From Ktedonobacteraceae bacterium (lineage in GTDB: Bacteria > Chloroflexota > Ktedonobacteria > Ktedonobacterales > Ktedonobacteraceae): DNA of 31,244 nt. Position 1 is the first letter of the stretch, and each line of letters opens with the position of its first letter. The notes below the pieces were generated by a model, which was given only the letters and a program-made list of their open reading frames with translations, ran no database searches and was not told the origin of the DNA. A program made the position numbers and the translations under genes. Of this stretch, positions 16,787 through 24,245 are shown piece after piece. The stretch lies in NCBI GenBank assembly GCA_014896635.1, contig JADBKA010000028.1:1-31244 (forward strand). Direction: 5' to 3'.

Positions 16787-17068
16787 CGTGCGCCTGTAAA
16801 CATCCGAATGATCCCAGGCCTGGGAAGCGGGGACAGCAGGGGTCAGTGACCCGGTCGGGACATGGAGATATCTCCCGGCATTTTCCCGTTTCGCAGTAAG
16901 GGAGAAACGAGGGTACGGGGATGTAGTCCTTGAACCTCAGTTTCAGGATGATGTTTTTCCTATTTCCATCCTCAGGAGAGGTGGAAAACGTTTTTTCTCA
17001 GCAGGGATGAATCCGTGCACCCCCGGTGACGGTACATCCCTGCATTAGCAGTTTTCAGGTAAGATCCT
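16787..17068 (+). ncRNA. Hairpin-dense leader before the aminotransferase, candidate cis-regulatory RNA
   Basis: In 282 bases there are perfect palindromes at 16812-16825, 16840-16852 and 16864-16875, a 6-base stem 16887-16892/16904-16909, an intrinsic terminator at 16963-16996, and a long hairpin 17001-17043 whose outer 9-base stem (GCAGGGATG with CATCCCTGC) encloses two further stems. The arrangement (folded region, then terminator, then a hairpin ending 25 bases before the start codon) is that of a riboswitch or attenuator leader. It matches no riboswitch or T-box consensus that I know. Confidence 0.45.
16963..16996 (+). terminator. Intrinsic terminator in the aminotransferase leader
   Basis: TTTCCA plus CCTC (16963-16973) pairs with GAGG plus TGGAAA (16978-16987) around an AGGA loop, and six T follow at 16991-16996 after three bases. 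It lies 177 bases after the HTH stop and 72 bases before the aminotransferase start. It may end the HTH transcript or attenuate the next gene. Confidence 0.6.
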
Positions 17069-18235
17069 ATGTCACAACCGGCCAGGCGTGTATCGACGTT
17101 CGGTACCACCATATTTAGCGAAATCAACCAGCTTGCCCAGCAGTACAATGCCCTTAACCTGGGCCAGGGCAAACCGGACTTTGATACACCCCCAGACATC
17201 GTCGAGCAGCTTACGCAGGCTGCCAGATCAGGAAAATACAACCAGTATGCGCCCGGAGCAGGTAGTCCCTCCCTCCGCCAGGCCATCGCAGACCATGCCG
17301 CACGCTTCTACCAGATGGAGATCGATCCTGCCAGGGGAGTTGTTATTACATCAGGCGCAACAGAGGGCATTTTTTCTGCGCTGATGGGACTGGTTGACCC
17401 CGGCGACGAGGTGATCGTGATTGAGCCATACTACGACTCCTACGTTCCGGGCATCATCATGGCGAACGCCATTCCTCGCTATGTGCCGCTACATCCCCCG
17501 GCCTGGACGCTCGATTTCGACGAATTGCGCGCCGCCTTTCATAAAAATACCCGCGCGCTCATCCTCAACACGCCTCACAACCCGACGGGCCGCGTCTTCA
17601 CCTATGAAGAATTGACGCGGATCGCCGAACTATGCATCGAGCACGATGTCACCGTGATCTCCGATGAAGTTTATGAGCACCTGCTTTTCGACGAAGCACG
17701 GCACATCCCCATCGCCACCCTGCCAGGCATGTTTGAGCGCACAGTAACGGTGAGTAGTTCAGGCAAGCTCTTCAGTGCCACCGGCTGGAAAATCGGCTGG
17801 GTCTACGGCCATCCCGACCTCGTCGATGCTGTTGGGCGCGCGCATCAATTCGTGACCTTCTCCGTTCACTATCCATCGCAAGAGGCGATTGCCTACGCGC
17901 TGAACCTGCCGGAGAGCTACTTCAGCTCATTTCGCACTATGTACACTGCGAAGCGCCAGCTTATGATGCAGGCTCTGGATAACGGCGGACTGCACTACTC
18001 AGCTCCCGAAGGCACATACTTTATGCTGGCTGACTTCTCGCCTGCCTTCACCGGCACACCAACGGAATTCACCCGCTACCTGATCACACAGGTCGGCGTG
18101 GCCTCTATCCCGCCCGAATCGTTCTACAGCGCAGAGCACGGCCACATCGGACAGAACTATGTGCGCTTCGCTTTCTGCAAAAGCGATGCTATGCTGCATG
18201 AAGTGATCAGGCGCCTGGGCCAGCTCAGAAAGTAA
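17069..18235 (+). CDS. Class I/II pyridoxal-phosphate aminotransferase
   Basis: A 388-residue fold-type I aminotransferase, probably a cytosolic dimer. Visible family marks are L-G-Q-G-K-P-D-F near residue 35, Y-A-P-G-A-G for the N-terminal substrate region, T-S-G-A-T-E-G for phosphate binding, N-T-P-H-N-P-T-G-R, the Asp-Tyr pair in S-D-E-V-Y-E-H, and the PLP lysine in S-S-S-G-K-L-F-S-A-T-G-W-K. The C-terminal Arg for the substrate carboxylate is in N-Y-V-R-F-A-F. The sequence resembles the methionine/glutamine (YbdL) and kynurenine aminotransferase branch rather than classical AspC; exact substrate is uncertain. It has only a weak AGGTAAG ribosome site and lies behind a structured leader with a terminator. 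Confidence 0.88.
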   Translation: MSQPARRVSTFGTTIFSEINQLAQQYNALNLGQGKPDFDTPPDIVEQLTQAARSGKYNQYAPGAGSPSLRQAIADHAARFYQMEIDPARGVVITSGATEGIFSALMGLVDPGDEVIVIEPYYDSYVPGIIMANAIPRYVPLHPPAWTLDFDELRAAFHKNTRALILNTPHNPTGRVFTYEELTRIAELCIEHDVTVISDEVYEHLLFDEARHIPIATLPGMFERTVTVSSSGKLFSATGWKIGWVYGHPDLVDAVGRAHQFVTFSVHYPSQEAIAYALNLPESYFSSFRTMYTAKRQLMMQALDNGGLHYSAPEGTYFMLADFSPAFTGTPTEFTRYLITQVGVASIPPESFYSAEHGHIGQNYVRFAFCKSDAMLHEVIRRLGQLRK

Positions 18236-18289
18236 GAGGACCGGCAAGCCCATCACGGATCTTGCACGCTCCTCTACTGTTTGCCTTCT

Positions 18290-19111
18290 TCAGCCTTTGT
18301 ACGTCAGCACACGGCCCCACAGGCTCTTTGTTCCCCAGATGCCAGAGCGCAGGCACTCAAGCTGCACAATTTGCGAGTGATCGACGAAAAGATTCACTTC
18401 GGCCCCGTAGTTTTTGATATACCAGGCGAACACGTCGGAATCAGCGGCCTCGAACATGACTTTCTCCAATCCCAGCGCTCCGATGATCTTTGCCGCTGCA
18501 TCGGTACGCCAGGTTTTGACGTTCTCGGTGATGCCCTCAGACTCAATCATAATCATGTAGGCACCGGCTTCCAGAAAGCGTTTCGCCTGCCCGATAGCCC
18601 ATTCGACATCGCGCGTCCCTTCGGCCTCCAGCTCTTCGGCAGCACTGGCGCCACCAGCACCAAACTGGATACCCACCTCCGGCTTGGCCTTCAGACCCGC
18701 TTTCTGTACCTTCTCCACCAGACGCAGCCAGTCATCGACTGGAATGGTAATAAAGCCACTGGAGATCTCCAGGATGTCGAAGCCAACATTACGGCACTCT
18801 TGAATATAGCGGTCAACAACTTCCGGCCCCTGCGTCAGGACATGCTCGATAAAGCCGCCAGTGGAGACCATGACGTTGTATTGATGAGCCAGGTCGATGA
18901 TGCCTTTCAGCGCCAGTGGCGGCATGAGCGCGAACGACCCGCCGGCGAACTTGAGCGAGTCCACATACTCGCCCATCGTTTCCAGCACATCTTCGAGATA
19001 ACGCCGGCCCATCGGCGTGTAGTAGGGACCGCGAATCTCGGTGATGCCCCGTGTGCGCGGCTTCCCTTCGCGTTCGTTCATGCGAATAAAACGAAATCCA
19101 CGTTCGCTCAT
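18290..19111 (-). CDS. ComA-like phosphosulfolactate synthase family protein
   Basis: A 273-residue TIM-barrel protein of the (2R)-phospho-3-sulfolactate synthase (ComA/HSA32) family. In methanogens ComA adds sulfite to phosphoenolpyruvate as the first step of coenzyme M synthesis. Family stretches seen are R-G-I-T-E-I-R-G-P-Y-Y near residue 22, D-S-L-K-F-A-G-G-S-F, the S-T-G-G-F-I-E-H core, E-I-S-S-G-F-I, K-A-K-P-E-V-G-I-Q and I-E-S-E-G-I-T-E-N. The start overlaps the stop of the PrpD-like gene by four bases. A bacterium is unlikely to make coenzyme M by the archaeal route, so this homologue probably acts in a different sulfonate or C-C bond reaction; its context with an IclR regulator and a PrpD fold enzyme suggests a catabolic pathway. 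Confidence 0.8.
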   Translation of the reverse strand: MSERGFRFIRMNEREGKPRTRGITEIRGPYYTPMGRRYLEDVLETMGEYVDSLKFAGGSFALMPPLALKGIIDLAHQYNVMVSTGGFIEHVLTQGPEVVDRYIQECRNVGFDILEISSGFITIPVDDWLRLVEKVQKAGLKAKPEVGIQFGAGGASAAEELEAEGTRDVEWAIGQAKRFLEAGAYMIMIESEGITENVKTWRTDAAAKIIGALGLEKVMFEAADSDVFAWYIKNYGAEVNLFVDHSQIVQLECLRSGIWGTKSLWGRVLTYKG

Positions 19112-20481
19112 TTCTCACTCCTTTTTGCCTGAGCAAGCAGCGCCATAAGCTGGCGCACTTTAACGTTTTCAAGGTGCAGCACGACATTTTCAATTTCCCG
19201 GCGCAGTGCCGCATCAGTATATGGAGCGGCAAGACGCTCAAATTTGGCTACGGCACTCTGCCAGGAGAAAGGACGGCTAAAGAAGCCCTCATAATCGCGC
19301 TTCTCCTGCGTCCAGGTCTGACCATCTTTGAGCTGGATAGTGATACGGCAGGGCATCTCCTGCGGGAAACGGCGGCTCATGCCGGCATCCGGGTGTACAG
19401 TCACTTTGCGCAGCAGAGCCTGTACATCCTCGCGCACAATACGCTCCGGCGCGTATTGAGCAGGCGTCACCTCACCATCCAGCAAGGCCACAGCGACCAT
19501 ATAGGGAAGACTGTGATCGGCCTCTTCTTTGGTGCGTACAAGCTGCTTATTCCCCTCTTCGCCGCCACCAATAATGTTGTAGGAGACGTCGAAGATTGCA
19601 ATGTCGATGCGCTCGATTTCTGCGGGAACTACTTCGTGAGCCGCGCGCAGTTCCAGCACGCCCTCCAGCGCCGACTGCGAATGGACCTCCGCATTGTATT
19701 TTTTGATGATGGTACGCCGCACGATCTCCAGATCCTCGCGGCTCCAGTCGAGCGTAAACGGTCCGGCAATTGCCTCCATAAAGCCTTTGTTGCCCTCAAA
19801 CACTTCCAGCGGTCCAGTAATGCCACGCATGGCGAGAAAGGCCGCGTGCGTGGCTCCAAAGGCCGTATTGGGATAGGCCAGACCTTTCCAGTGAGAGAGC
19901 CTGCCGGTGCGCGTGACACGCAAAGCATTGAAGGCTGTCCCGCTGATGGCGATGGCGTTCGCGGTCCGCTCTCTATCCAGACCGAGCGCGCGCGCCACGC
20001 CGGCAGCAGCAGCATAGGCCCCCTGCGTCGTATGATCAAAACCCTTCGCCCGCACCGGTGCGACCTCGGAAAGACGACACTGTACCTGGTACGCGACGGC
20101 AAGAGCGGTGAGCAGATCTCTGCCGCTACCTCCGGCGTACTCGCCTGCCGCCAGGATAGCTCCCAGGTTATCGCTCGGATGGCAGGTTTCGCCTTGCGCC
20201 AGGTAGCTATCGTTGTAGTCGAGATAGCGCACCAGAGAGCAGTTATACAATGCAGCTCGATCCGGGGCGGTTTTGCCACCGCCGATCATGGTCGCCAGTG
20301 GATTCCCGCCGAACTCTTCAATATGACTGTACAATAGTTTGATAGGAGGACCGTCAAGTGCGCCGAGCGCGCAACCAAGCGCATCCAGAATGTGGATTTT
20401 TAATGCGCTGCGGGCCTGCTCTGAGATTTGCTCATAGCTGGCGCGCACGACAAAATCCGCGAGTTGTTCAACCTGCCTCAT
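19108..20481 (-). CDS. MmgE/PrpD family protein
   Basis: A 457-residue member of the MmgE/PrpD fold, which includes 2-methylcitrate dehydratase, cis-aconitate decarboxylase and an iminodisuccinate epimerase. Diagnostic parts are the N-terminal all-helical domain beginning with L-A-D-F-V-V-R-A, the A-L-G-C-A-L-G-A-L segment, L-D-Y-N-D-S-Y-L-A-Q-G-E-T-C-H-P-S-D-N (the usual D-x-D-D-x-x region with a conserved His), G-L-A-Y-P-N-T-A-F-G-A-T-H-A-A, and K-K-Y-N-A-E-V-H-S-Q. Length is normal. The stop and start codons overlap those of the neighbours by four bases on both sides, so it is the middle gene of a coupled three-gene operon. No citrate synthase or PrpB homologue is near, which argues against a methylcitrate cycle role. 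Confidence 0.88.
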   Translation of the reverse strand: MRQVEQLADFVVRASYEQISEQARSALKIHILDALGCALGALDGPPIKLLYSHIEEFGGNPLATMIGGGKTAPDRAALYNCSLVRYLDYNDSYLAQGETCHPSDNLGAILAAGEYAGGSGRDLLTALAVAYQVQCRLSEVAPVRAKGFDHTTQGAYAAAAGVARALGLDRERTANAIAISGTAFNALRVTRTGRLSHWKGLAYPNTAFGATHAAFLAMRGITGPLEVFEGNKGFMEAIAGPFTLDWSREDLEIVRRTIIKKYNAEVHSQSALEGVLELRAAHEVVPAEIERIDIAIFDVSYNIIGGGEEGNKQLVRTKEEADHSLPYMVAVALLDGEVTPAQYAPERIVREDVQALLRKVTVHPDAGMSRRFPQEMPCRITIQLKDGQTWTQEKRDYEGFFSRPFSWQSAVAKFERLAAPYTDAALRREIENVVLHLENVKVRQLMALLAQAKRSEK

Positions 20482-21275
20482 TGAGGTTGCTCTCCCTTCT
20501 TTGTAGCACCTGCATATCCCATGTCAGAGGAAGCGCGGCGCGCAGCCTCACGGACTAGAGGAATAGCGCGCGCGCGCAGTTCATGGTTTAAACGACTCGA
20601 AGGCACCACCAGCGTCATCGCCCCGGCCACATCTCCAGCGGCAGCAAAGATTGGCGCAGCAAACGCTGCCACGCCGGCACTGCGCTCACCCTCGCTGCTG
20701 GCCCAGCCCTGCCCGCGTACGCGATCCAGTTCCGCCAGTAGTGCCTGGAAATCAAACGTGCGCTCCTCACCCAGACGCGCGGCGCTTTCCAGCGCGAACT
20801 GGCGGCGCTGCTCGCGCGGCAGCCAGGCCAGCAGCACTTTGCCCGCCGCCCCCCGGTGCAGGGGGAGCAACGCGCCGACCTCAGCAAAGGGGCGCAGGTT
20901 GTGCGGGCTGTTGACGACTTCGACGACCATGCGCGCCGCATCCTGGCGCATATGCAATTCCGCATTCTCGCCCGTCTGCTCGTTCAGCCACCTGAGATGT
21001 GGTAATGCTTGCCGGCGCACATCAATGCCCTCCGCCGCCAGCAAACCCAGACGTAGCAAGGTCATACCCAGGCGGAAACGCGATTCCTCTTTCATCAACA
21101 AGCCATGCTTGCTCAGAGCCTGTGCCAGACGATAGACCGTCGGTAGCGACAGCCCTGTCCGTTCAGCAATCTCCTGCGGCAGCCAGGCTCGCCTGTCACT
21201 GGCGACCACCAGCAGAATCGACATGGCCTTATCCAGCACGCCTACTCCGGTCTCTCTGGTTTCACCTGTCTCCAT
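20478..21275 (-). CDS. IclR family transcriptional regulator
   Basis: A 265-residue regulator, the normal IclR length. The N-terminal winged helix-turn-helix covers about residues 10-75 (L-P-Q-E-I-A-E-R-T-G-L-S-L-P-T-V-Y-R-L). The C-terminal effector-binding domain follows, with A-E-L-H-M-R-Q, the L-H-R-G-A-A-G-K-V-L-L-A-W stretch and G-V-A-A-F-A-A-P-I-F. IclR proteins bind small organic acids or aromatic compounds and usually control an adjacent catabolic operon. Here it is the first gene of the operon it probably regulates, overlapping the PrpD-like gene by four bases. The ATG has GAAGAGG upstream, and the promoter with a palindrome (see entries) lies just before it. Confidence 0.92.
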   Translation of the reverse strand: METGETRETGVGVLDKAMSILLVVASDRRAWLPQEIAERTGLSLPTVYRLAQALSKHGLLMKEESRFRLGMTLLRLGLLAAEGIDVRRQALPHLRWLNEQTGENAELHMRQDAARMVVEVVNSPHNLRPFAEVGALLPLHRGAAGKVLLAWLPREQRRQFALESAARLGEERTFDFQALLAELDRVRGQGWASSEGERSAGVAAFAAPIFAAAGDVAGAMTLVVPSSRLNHELRARAIPLVREAARRASSDMGYAGATKKGEQPQ

Positions 21276-21289
21276 GCATCCTCTTCATG

Positions 21290-21304
21290 TTCCAATATAT
21301 GGAA
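21290..21304. promoter_or_regulatory. Palindrome between promoter and IclR gene, likely IclR operator
   Basis: TTCCA and TGGAA form 5-base arms around an AT-only centre, similar in type to the TGGAA-centred sites of IclR proteins. A second half-like copy (TATATTGGA) lies at 21314-21322. The sites are just downstream of the predicted transcription start, which fits autorepression. Confidence 0.5.
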
Positions 21305-21329
21305 TTTATTTTGTATATTGGATAGAAAA

Positions 21330-21359
21330 AGTATAGCATGCTGGACTGGCGACTGTCAA
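21330..21359 (-). promoter_or_regulatory. Promoter of the IclR-PrpD-ComA-like operon
   Basis: On the minus strand a perfect -35 TTGACA (plus 21354-21359) and -10 TATACT (plus 21330-21335) are separated by 18 bases. The start of transcription would be near 21322, about 47 bases before the IclR ATG. Confidence 0.7.
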
Positions 21360-21440
21360 GGGAGAAAGGTGGGCAGGTGGGCAGGAGTCAGACTTCAAAA
21401 TGTATCATAGGTAGCGGGGAGAGATAGATGAGGTAGGTTA

Positions 21441-21468
21441 TTGACAGGTTTCTATTTTCCCGGTACTA
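21441..21468 (+). promoter_or_regulatory. Possible promoter of the PP2C gene
   Basis: TTGACA at 21441-21446 and TATTTT at 21463-21468, with a 16-base spacer, lie about 70 bases before the chosen start codon of the phosphatase. The -10 is weak. Confidence 0.35.
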
Positions 21469-21536
21469 TTTCATCCAACAGATATATCCGTCGTAGATAT
21501 AAACTGGCGAAGCAACACATGCAAGGAGTGCCATAC

Positions 21537-22403
21537 ATGCATCGCCTCCCCTCCAGCGATCCTGGCACAGGATTTATCGCACGTATCAAACAGTTATTCG
21601 GCAGGCAGCCAAATGGCTCTACTGCATCCGGGCCACACTGGGAGCCGGTCAGACCGGTTTCTATCGAAGTAGCGCAACGTACCGATATCGGACGCCAGCG
21701 CGAGCATAACGAAGACAACGTTGCCTATATTATTCCTAAAGCCAGACCGATCATGGACAGCAAGGGAGCGCTTTTCATCGTCGCCGATGGCATGGGCGGC
21801 CATGCAGCCGGAGAAGTGGCAAGTGGGATGGCAGTAGAAGTCATCTGCCATATCTACTATCAGGACGAAGACAGCGACGTGCTCGCCAGCTTGCAGCGGG
21901 CTATCAAAGCCGCCAATGATGCCATTTACCAGCATGCTATTGACAACGCCCTGCACAACGGCATGGGAACGACCTGTGTCGTCGCAGTGCTGCGCGGCAC
22001 TATGCTCTACATCGCCAACATCGGTGACAGCCGCGCCTATCTCATCCGCCGGGGGCAGGCCAGGCAGATCACACTGGACCATTCCTGGGTAGCAGAACAG
22101 GTACGCGCTGGCGAACTCAGCGTAGAAGAGGCGCGCTACCATGCCATGCGCAACCTGATCACGCGGTCGCTGGGCGCGACTCCTGAGGTTGAGATCGACT
22201 TCTTTGTTGAGCAGGTCGAGGCCGGCGACCAGCTTGTGCTGTGCAGCGATGGACTGTCAGGCATGGTACAGGACGAAGAGATCTGCCAGACGGTTCAGCA
22301 GTGCAGCCCTCAGGAAAGTGTTTTACGCCTGGTAGAGCGCGCAAACGCCGCCGGGGGAGTCGATAATATCACCGTACTGGTCGCACATATTTCTACGACG
22401 TGA
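21537..22403 (+). CDS. PP2C-family serine/threonine protein phosphatase
   Basis: A 288-residue metal-dependent (Mg/Mn) phosphatase of the PP2C/PPM type, soluble. ATG 21537 is chosen because AAGGAG lies eight bases before it (21523-21528); the frame is open upstream, with another ATG at 21519. After a ~45-residue linker the catalytic domain starts with S-I-E-V-A-Q-R-T-D-I-G-R-Q-R-E-H-N-E-D-N. Metal-binding motifs follow: V-A-D-G-M-G-G-H-A-A-G-E, the G-M-G-T-T-C-V-V-A segment, I-G-D-S-R-A-Y-L, L-C-S-D-G-L-S-G-M, and the closing G-G-V-D-N-I-T-V. All PP2C aspartates appear present. Such phosphatases usually oppose PASTA or other Hanks-type kinases; no kinase is in this window. There is no membrane segment. 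Confidence 0.92.
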   Translation: MHRLPSSDPGTGFIARIKQLFGRQPNGSTASGPHWEPVRPVSIEVAQRTDIGRQREHNEDNVAYIIPKARPIMDSKGALFIVADGMGGHAAGEVASGMAVEVICHIYYQDEDSDVLASLQRAIKAANDAIYQHAIDNALHNGMGTTCVVAVLRGTMLYIANIGDSRAYLIRRGQARQITLDHSWVAEQVRAGELSVEEARYHAMRNLITRSLGATPEVEIDFFVEQVEAGDQLVLCSDGLSGMVQDEEICQTVQQCSPQESVLRLVERANAAGGVDNITVLVAHISTT

Positions 22404-22471
22404 CGCTTTTTCAGATAAATTTGCTGATCCCCAGATCTCGCCTTATGAGGCAGTCAGATCCGAATCTAAGT

Positions 22472-22604
22472 GTTAACTTAGCAGAAAGGGAGGGTCCAGG
22501 GGGGCTTTGCCCCCCTGGCGGGGTTCGGGGTGTCCCCCGAAAAATCCTTTTTTCCTGTTTTTTCTCTTTTGAGAGAGAAGGAAGGAGAACCCGCTGAAGT
22601 TAAC
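22472..22604. repeat. Interspersed stem-loop repeat, copy 2
   Basis: The unit is bounded by GTTAACTTAGC (22472-22482) and its near-inverse GCTGAAGTTAAC (22593-22604). Inside are a perfect 10-base stem with a TTT loop (22496-22505 with 22509-22518) and a second G/C hairpin (about 22520-22539) followed by a run of A, then T-rich and A/G-rich blocks that can also pair. The block order matches 4387-4541. It lies between the convergent PP2C and LCP genes and could work as a bidirectional terminator. Confidence 0.65.
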
Positions 22605-22667
22605 GCAAATAGGGGATGCCCCGGAAAAGGAGCGTCATCTTTAAAGGGGACACTCCCTCCCGAGGGA

Positions 22668-24017
22668 TCAGTTGTAGAGATGCTGCTTGATGTAGTCGAT
22701 AATCAGTTGCCAGTTATTATTACGAGGGATGAGATTAAAGCTTCCATCGTCTACCAGCACGTTAGAGGTACTCAGGCCGATGCGAGCTGCTTTAGGGTCG
22801 TTGAGATCCATTTTCGTCTGGAACAGGCCCAGGTCGGCAAGAGACATGTTGGTGTAGATGGCTTTTTGCAGTGCGTCCATCGCATTGTAGAGTTTCGGCC
22901 ACGTATTGATATCTTTCACTTTAGCCAGAGCGGCTTTGACAATGATTTGCTGGCGGGCCGAGCGGGCGAAATCAGTGCCTTCCGCCAGGTTATCCAGCAC
23001 ATAGCGAGCACGGGCATACTCGATGGCCTGCTCGCCGTTCATATGTTGATTACCTTTCTCAAAATGCACTTTTTTCCAGCTTGCATTGATCGCTGGATCG
23101 TCATTTACTGGATAGTTGGCTGTGAAAGATGCGGGAACGTAGACATCAACGCCGCCGATGGCATCGATAAATTCGCGGAAGCCATTGAAGTTAATGGTCA
23201 TCCAGTGGAATGATTTGGCATCAAGGCCAGTGATGAGCGCGGCTTTCTGCACCATAGCATCGCCGCCTGCCTTCGGATCTTTGCCAAAGTTGGACTCAAC
23301 TGCATAGACCGAGTTAATTTTGCCGTAGCGACCTGAGTTGGCCGGCACCTGCACTTTGAGGTCACGTGGGATCGAGATGAGCGAGGTATGATGACTCTGA
23401 GGAAGCACGCTGACCACCAGGATCGAATCGGTGAGAAGCGCGCCATCGTGACCGGTGCCGCCGTAGCCAAGCACAAGCAGGTTGGTACGCTCGGTGGTAC
23501 TCATGTAGCCGGTTTCGGTGCTCAGGGGCGGCTGTGTGGAGATAGCCGAGCCGAAAGCCAGCACTCGCTGGGCTGTGGTAAAGGTAAACACGCCCACAAC
23601 GGCAAGAATCACAAGCAGAGCCAGGCAGCCGAACGCGCAACCTCTGCCGCGCCTGCGTCGTCTGGAGCGAGGAGCCGGGGTACCGGGTACCTGGCCCGGC
23701 TGCTGATAGGGCGCGTACGGCGCATATGGTGTACCGCCGGGCGGGATGTCTCCGATGGATGGCGCGCCGCCCGGCGCATTCTGGCGATATGGATAGGGCG
23801 GAGATGGTTGATACTGGTAAGGCTGGCGTCGAGCCTGGCCTGGCTGGTTTTTGAAGCTGCCGAGAATCAGTTTCCCCTGCTGCCCCTGTCCCTGTCCCGG
23901 TGACTGTGGCTGAGGTTGATCAGGATAAGAGCCGGGTCCGGGCGCATTAGATTGTGAGTCAGGCCGGAAGATGGGTCTGGTTGGCTCATAATTGGAGCCA
24001 TAGTTATTGTTTGCCAT
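22668..24017 (-). CDS. LytR-CpsA-Psr (LCP) family cell-envelope protein
   Basis: A 449-residue membrane-anchored LCP enzyme that transfers undecaprenyl-linked glycopolymers to the cell wall. The first ~130 residues are a cytoplasmic tail rich in Pro, Gln, Gly and Tyr, ending in a basic R-S-R-R-R-R-R-G-R-G stretch. One membrane helix follows (G-C-L-A-L-L-V-I-L-A-V-V-G-V-F), giving an inside-out topology. The LCP domain starts with N-L-L-V-L-G-Y-G-G-T-G-H-D-G and T-D-S-I-L-V-V-S-V, has the phosphate-binding Arg in S-I-P-R-D-L-K-V, I-N-F-N-G-F-R-E-F-I-D-A-I-G-G-V-D-V, and E-Y-A-R-A-R-Y near the end. The long disordered tail is larger than usual and could be a phosphorylation or protein-interaction site; this is inference. 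Confidence 0.9.
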   Translation of the reverse strand: MANNNYGSNYEPTRPIFRPDSQSNAPGPGSYPDQPQPQSPGQGQGQQGKLILGSFKNQPGQARRQPYQYQPSPPYPYRQNAPGGAPSIGDIPPGGTPYAPYAPYQQPGQVPGTPAPRSRRRRRGRGCAFGCLALLVILAVVGVFTFTTAQRVLAFGSAISTQPPLSTETGYMSTTERTNLLVLGYGGTGHDGALLTDSILVVSVLPQSHHTSLISIPRDLKVQVPANSGRYGKINSVYAVESNFGKDPKAGGDAMVQKAALITGLDAKSFHWMTINFNGFREFIDAIGGVDVYVPASFTANYPVNDDPAINASWKKVHFEKGNQHMNGEQAIEYARARYVLDNLAEGTDFARSARQQIIVKAALAKVKDINTWPKLYNAMDALQKAIYTNMSLADLGLFQTKMDLNDPKAARIGLSTSNVLVDDGSFNLIPRNNNWQLIIDYIKQHLYN

Positions 24018-24128
24018 GAAAAGTTTCTATCCTCATCTCAGGATACTAAAAACCCGTTTGCAACTTTTCAGAATGACTTCCTGCCTTTCTGCAAGAAAGC
24101 CCTTTTTTCTCACATAGGAATATGAAGA

Positions 24129-24168
24129 ATTATACAATATAAGGGTTGATGGTATGCGATGATACCAT
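24129..24168 (-). promoter_or_regulatory. Possible promoter and inverted repeat before the LCP gene
   Basis: On the minus strand a perfect TATAAT (plus 24129-24134) lies about 110 bases before the LCP start. Its -35 region is poor in consensus but is covered by a perfect inverted repeat, ATGGTAT (24149-24155) with ATACCAT (24162-24168). An activator or repressor site is plausible. Confidence 0.4.
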
Positions 24169-24245
24169 TACTATTGTTCTATGCCGGGCGGCGGATAAAT
24201 TCATCTCTATAAGAGAGACGGATTGACGGGCCGGAAGTTGCAGAT

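Noticed and set aside
16970..16990. Slight likeness to the SAM-I riboswitch core (AGGAGAGGTGGA) in the aminotransferase leader
   Set aside because: The rest of the SAM-I core is absent, and the bases are fully explained by the terminator hairpin.
18281..19132. A 283-residue plus-strand frame opposite the ComA-like gene
   Set aside because: It covers the same span as a recognisable enzyme with overlapping operon neighbours; no ribosome site or domain was seen.
19174..20337. A 387-residue open frame on the plus strand opposite the PrpD-like gene
   Set aside because: Its translation has no family resemblance and mirrors codon bias of the well-supported minus-strand gene, so it is an antisense shadow.
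22530..23213. A 227-residue plus-strand frame running from the repeat into the 3' half of the LCP gene
   Set aside because: It overlaps the LCP domain in antisense and starts inside the repeat; no family likeness.
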